Position numbers and translations under genes: made by a program. A stretch of DNA of 64,000 nt from contig JAPPGK010000028.1 of the NCBI GenBank assembly GCA_028821405.1, positions 1 through 64,000 on the forward strand. Reading direction: 5' to 3'. Positions 62,118-64,000 of the stretch are shown piece after piece; position 1 is the first letter of the stretch, and the number at the start of each line of letters is the position of its first letter. The notes under the pieces are model-generated. The model made no database searches, was not told where the DNA came from, and was given only the letters and a program-made list of their open reading frames with translations. Origin of the DNA: Gammaproteobacteria bacterium. GTDB taxonomy: Bacteria; Pseudomonadota; Gammaproteobacteria; Pseudomonadales; Azotimanducaceae.

Positions 62118-64000
62118 TCACTATCTGCGTGACGATCTCGACGTCGCGTGGCGATCTGGCGCCCTGGGTAGCGGCGGCGACGTCTTCGCAGCGCTGTCGA
62201 CCTTGCAGGGGGAGGTCTATCGGACCTCGGCTCGTCGACGCACGTCGCGGGTCGTGGTTGCCCGGAGAGCGTACTTCGTCAAGGTTCACTTCGGGGTCGG
62301 CTGGCGGGAGATCGCGAAGAACCTGCTGTCCGGCAAGCGACCGGTGCTGGGCGCCCGGCAAGAGTTCGAAGCCAGCCGGCGACTACGCGCCTGCGAGGTG
62401 CCGGTGCCCGGTGTCGCCGCTTTCGTCGAGCGTGGAGTCAACCCCGCACGACGCCGCTCGTTCGTCGCCTGCGATGCCTTGGACGGCTTCACGAGCCTTG
62501 AGGAAGTGGGCAACGGTTGGCTCGAGTCACCCCCCGAGGTGCGGCTCAAGCGAGCGTTGGTAGCCGCCGTCGGTCGGCTTACCGCCGCGATGCATGCGGC
62601 GGGCGTTTGCCACCGTGACTACTACGCCTGCCACCTGATGGCGAATGCGGGCAAGCTGGGTCGGGGCGAGGTGGAACTTGCGATCATCGACCTGCACCGC
62701 GCGCGGGTGAACCGCCATGTCTCCACCCGCGCGCGGGTGCGGGATCTCGGGGCACTTCTCTATTCGACCGCCACGATGCCGCTCACCGATCGCGATCGAC
62801 GCCGTTTCGTGGCGGCCTATGCGGGGCAGTCGTCGAATCGTGAACTGCGATGCCCGGGGTTTTGGCGTGCGGTAGCGCGTCGCGCCGAACGACTATGCGC
62901 AAGGGCCGCGGCCGCCGGCGTCGCAACAGGCCGGAACGTGCTTGGCGGGGCGCAGATCGCCTCGGTAGGCCGCCTTGCCGATCTGGATCGGCATCCGCCG
63001 TTGCCGTTCCGGTTCGATGCGGATCTCGGCGACGGCGGTGTGCGGGTCGTATGCACTGGTGTGCTTCGGGCCCAACCCGGTCGCCGGCTGGTGCTGCACG
63101 CCCTCGCCGACGGCCGCGAACTGGTCCTGAAGGCGTACTTCGGGCGCCGTGCGCAGCGCGACTGGCGGCGCGAACAGAACGGCGCAAAGCTCCTAGGGTC
63201 GTGTGACGTGGCGACGCCGGAACTGCTGGCCACCGGTCGAGGTGCCGGGGCGCGCCTGCTGGCCTTCGAAGCGATCAAGGACGCACAGCCACCGTCGGTC
63301 GGTGATGTGGGTGAGCTGATTGACGTATTGGCGCGGATGCACCGGCACAGGGTTCGTCAACGCGACCTGCACCCGGACAACTTTCTCGTCTCACGGGGGC
63401 GGGTGTTTGCGATCGACGGGGGCAACGTCGCCAAGTCAACGACCTTGCGCGACTCGCGCCGGTTGGCGGACATCGCGGGACTGCTGGCGCACTACCCCGT
63501 TGAAGCGCTCGCGCCGCTCTCGGAGTTGGCCAGGATGTACCAGGACGCGGCCGGCGCCCCGTTGCCCGAACGTGCATTGCGTCGTCTCGGAACCCGCGTG
63601 GCGGGCGCTCGCCGCCGCCGCGTCGCCAAGTTCGTTGCAAAGACAGGGCGCGAGTGCTCGGCGTTCGCCGTCCGCCAGGAGCCAGGTCGCCGAGTGGTCG
63701 TCGCCCGCGGCGACGACGATCCCGAGCTTCTGGCCATCATCGACGATCTCGAACATGCCCTGGCCGAGGGCGAGCCGTTGAAACGCGGCAACACGGCAGC
63801 CGCCGTCCGGTTCGGCGGCTTCGTTGTCAAGCGCTACAACGTCAAGGACCGATGGCATCGGCGCCGCTTGGGACTGCGGCGGCGCCGGGCCCGGCGAGCC
63901 TGGCGGGCCGGACATGGTTTGCGGTTCGTTGGCTTGGCCACGCCACGACCACGCGCGCTGATCGAGATGCACCGGCCCGATGTCGGCAATGCCGTCGCCT
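62110..64000 (+). CDS. Fused LPS core kinase: WaaP domain plus further kinase domains (partial)
   Basis: Open frame from GTG 62110 to the window edge, at least 630 codons, no stop. Domain 1 (about 1-265) is WaaP, heptose kinase: YFVKVHFGVGWREIAKNLL with Lys58, and HRDYYACHL, where Asp170 is the catalytic base. Domain 2 (about 280-500) has LVLKAYFGRRAQRDWRRE (Lys341), RQRDLHPDNFLV (Asp419, Asn424) and VFAIDGGN. A third begins near 545: LKRGNTAAAVRFGGFVVKRY (Lys574), then a basic stretch and FVGLATPRPRALIEM. Pseudomonas has separate waaP, wapG, wapP and wapQ genes; here at least three kinase modules form one chain. The 3' end is outside the window. Confidence 0.82.
   Translation, partial: MRDHYLRDDLDVAWRSGALGSGGDVFAALSTLQGEVYRTSARRRTSRVVVARRAYFVKVHFGVGWREIAKNLLSGKRPVLGARQEFEASRRLRACEVPVPGVAAFVERGVNPARRRSFVACDALDGFTSLEEVGNGWLESPPEVRLKRALVAAVGRLTAAMHAAGVCHRDYYACHLMANAGKLGRGEVELAIIDLHRARVNRHVSTRARVRDLGALLYSTATMPLTDRDRRRFVAAYAGQSSNRELRCPGFWRAVARRAERLCARAAAAGVATGRNVLGGAQIASVGRLADLDRHPPLPFRFDADLGDGGVRVVCTGVLRAQPGRRLVLHALADGRELVLKAYFGRRAQRDWRREQNGAKLLGSCDVATPELLATGRGAGARLLAFEAIKDAQPPSVGDVGELIDVLARMHRHRVRQRDLHPDNFLVSRGRVFAIDGGNVAKSTTLRDSRRLADIAGLLAHYPVEALAPLSELARMYQDAAGAPLPERALRRLGTRVAGARRRRVAKFVAKTGRECSAFAVRQEPGRRVVVARGDDDPELLAIIDDLEHALAEGEPLKRGNTAAAVRFGGFVVKRYNVKDRWHRRRLGLRRRRARRAWRAGHGLRFVGLATPRPRALIEMHRPDVGNAVA

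Noticed and set aside
62783-63278. Minus-strand open frames near the window end
   Set aside because: Antisense to the kinase fusion, whose motifs are clear; the minus frames are Arg/Ser-rich shadows.
1-64000. CRISPR arrays, prophage, insertion sequences, tRNA or rRNA genes
   Set aside because: Scanned by eye on both strands; no spaced identical repeats, transposase or integrase motifs, or tRNA arm signatures were seen. A tRNA scan would be decisive.

Overview
The window is a chromosomal segment of a high-GC gammaproteobacterium. Gene content and order resemble Pseudomonas and its relatives: rpmB-rpmG, mutM, coaD, ftsY-ftsE-ftsX-rpoH, hemW-rdgB-metW-metX-yggT-proC-yggS-pilT, ruvX-yqgE-tonB-gshB, metF, metK, rpiA, ygfA-6S RNA-zapA, ubiH, gcvTHP, rppH-ptsP, lgt, folA, ilvD, argA-argE and ilvE-waaF-waaC-waaG-waaP. 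It is not Pseudomonas itself: blocks are reshuffled, a CIRCE operator sits on rpoH, GcvP is split in two, and several genes are unusual for the group (GH172-type protein, Uma2 nucleases, fused LPS genes). An uncultured or symbiotic gammaproteobacterium is possible but not shown. No tRNA, rRNA, CRISPR array, insertion sequence or phage gene was seen.

Layout. 1-806 has no gene but holds a ~101-bp tandem repeat and a good promoter for rpmB-rpmG. 807-9381: ribosomal proteins, DNA repair, an outer-membrane barrel, CoA synthesis, SRP receptor and FtsEX, heat-shock sigma factor, tRNA methylation, a lipoprotein. 9451-15628 (minus): two tightly packed operons. yggS-proC overlap by 4 nt, and metX-metW-DUF4426-rdgB-hemW are joined by 4-nt GTGA/ATGA overlaps. 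16059-24916: pilus retraction ATPase, RuvX/YqgE, an orphan gene, a GH172-type protein, TonB, glutathione synthetase, MetF and MetK. 25036-29887: Pgk, a D-2-hydroxyacid dehydrogenase, RpiA, folate salvage, a recognisable 6S RNA, and ZapA with a small coiled-coil partner. 30164-35903: a ubiquinone hydroxylase and a complete glycine cleavage set (gcvT, H, PA, PB). 36103-48685: a methyltransferase, a DUF255 protein, a desaturase, RppH-PtsP, an odd SDR, Lgt, DHFR and FabV. 48887-54762 (minus): argE-argA-ilvD followed by one intact and one internally deleted member of the D-threonine aldolase/D-serine dehydratase family. 54917-56826: a tandem pair of Uma2-family nucleases. 57058-64000: ilvE and the LPS inner-core operon, running off the window end.

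The strongest unusual signals are: (1) the LPS core operon, where a WaaG-type glycosyltransferase is fused to a second degenerate glycosyltransferase domain, and the next gene is a single open frame carrying a WaaP kinase, a second kinase and the start of a third; (2) a perfect CIRCE operator covering the rpoH promoter, so HrcA may control sigma-32; (3) a run of seven hairpins in about 180 bp between ptsP and a short-chain dehydrogenase whose catalytic Tyr and Lys are replaced; (4) dispersed short palindromes in intergenic DNA, one of which appears to have become coding sequence at the N-terminus of hemW.

Non-ATG starts are common here (GTG often, TTG sometimes, and one forced CTG at mutM), so several starts were set by homology and overlap rather than by the first ATG. 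All family assignments come from reading motifs by eye; no search was run.
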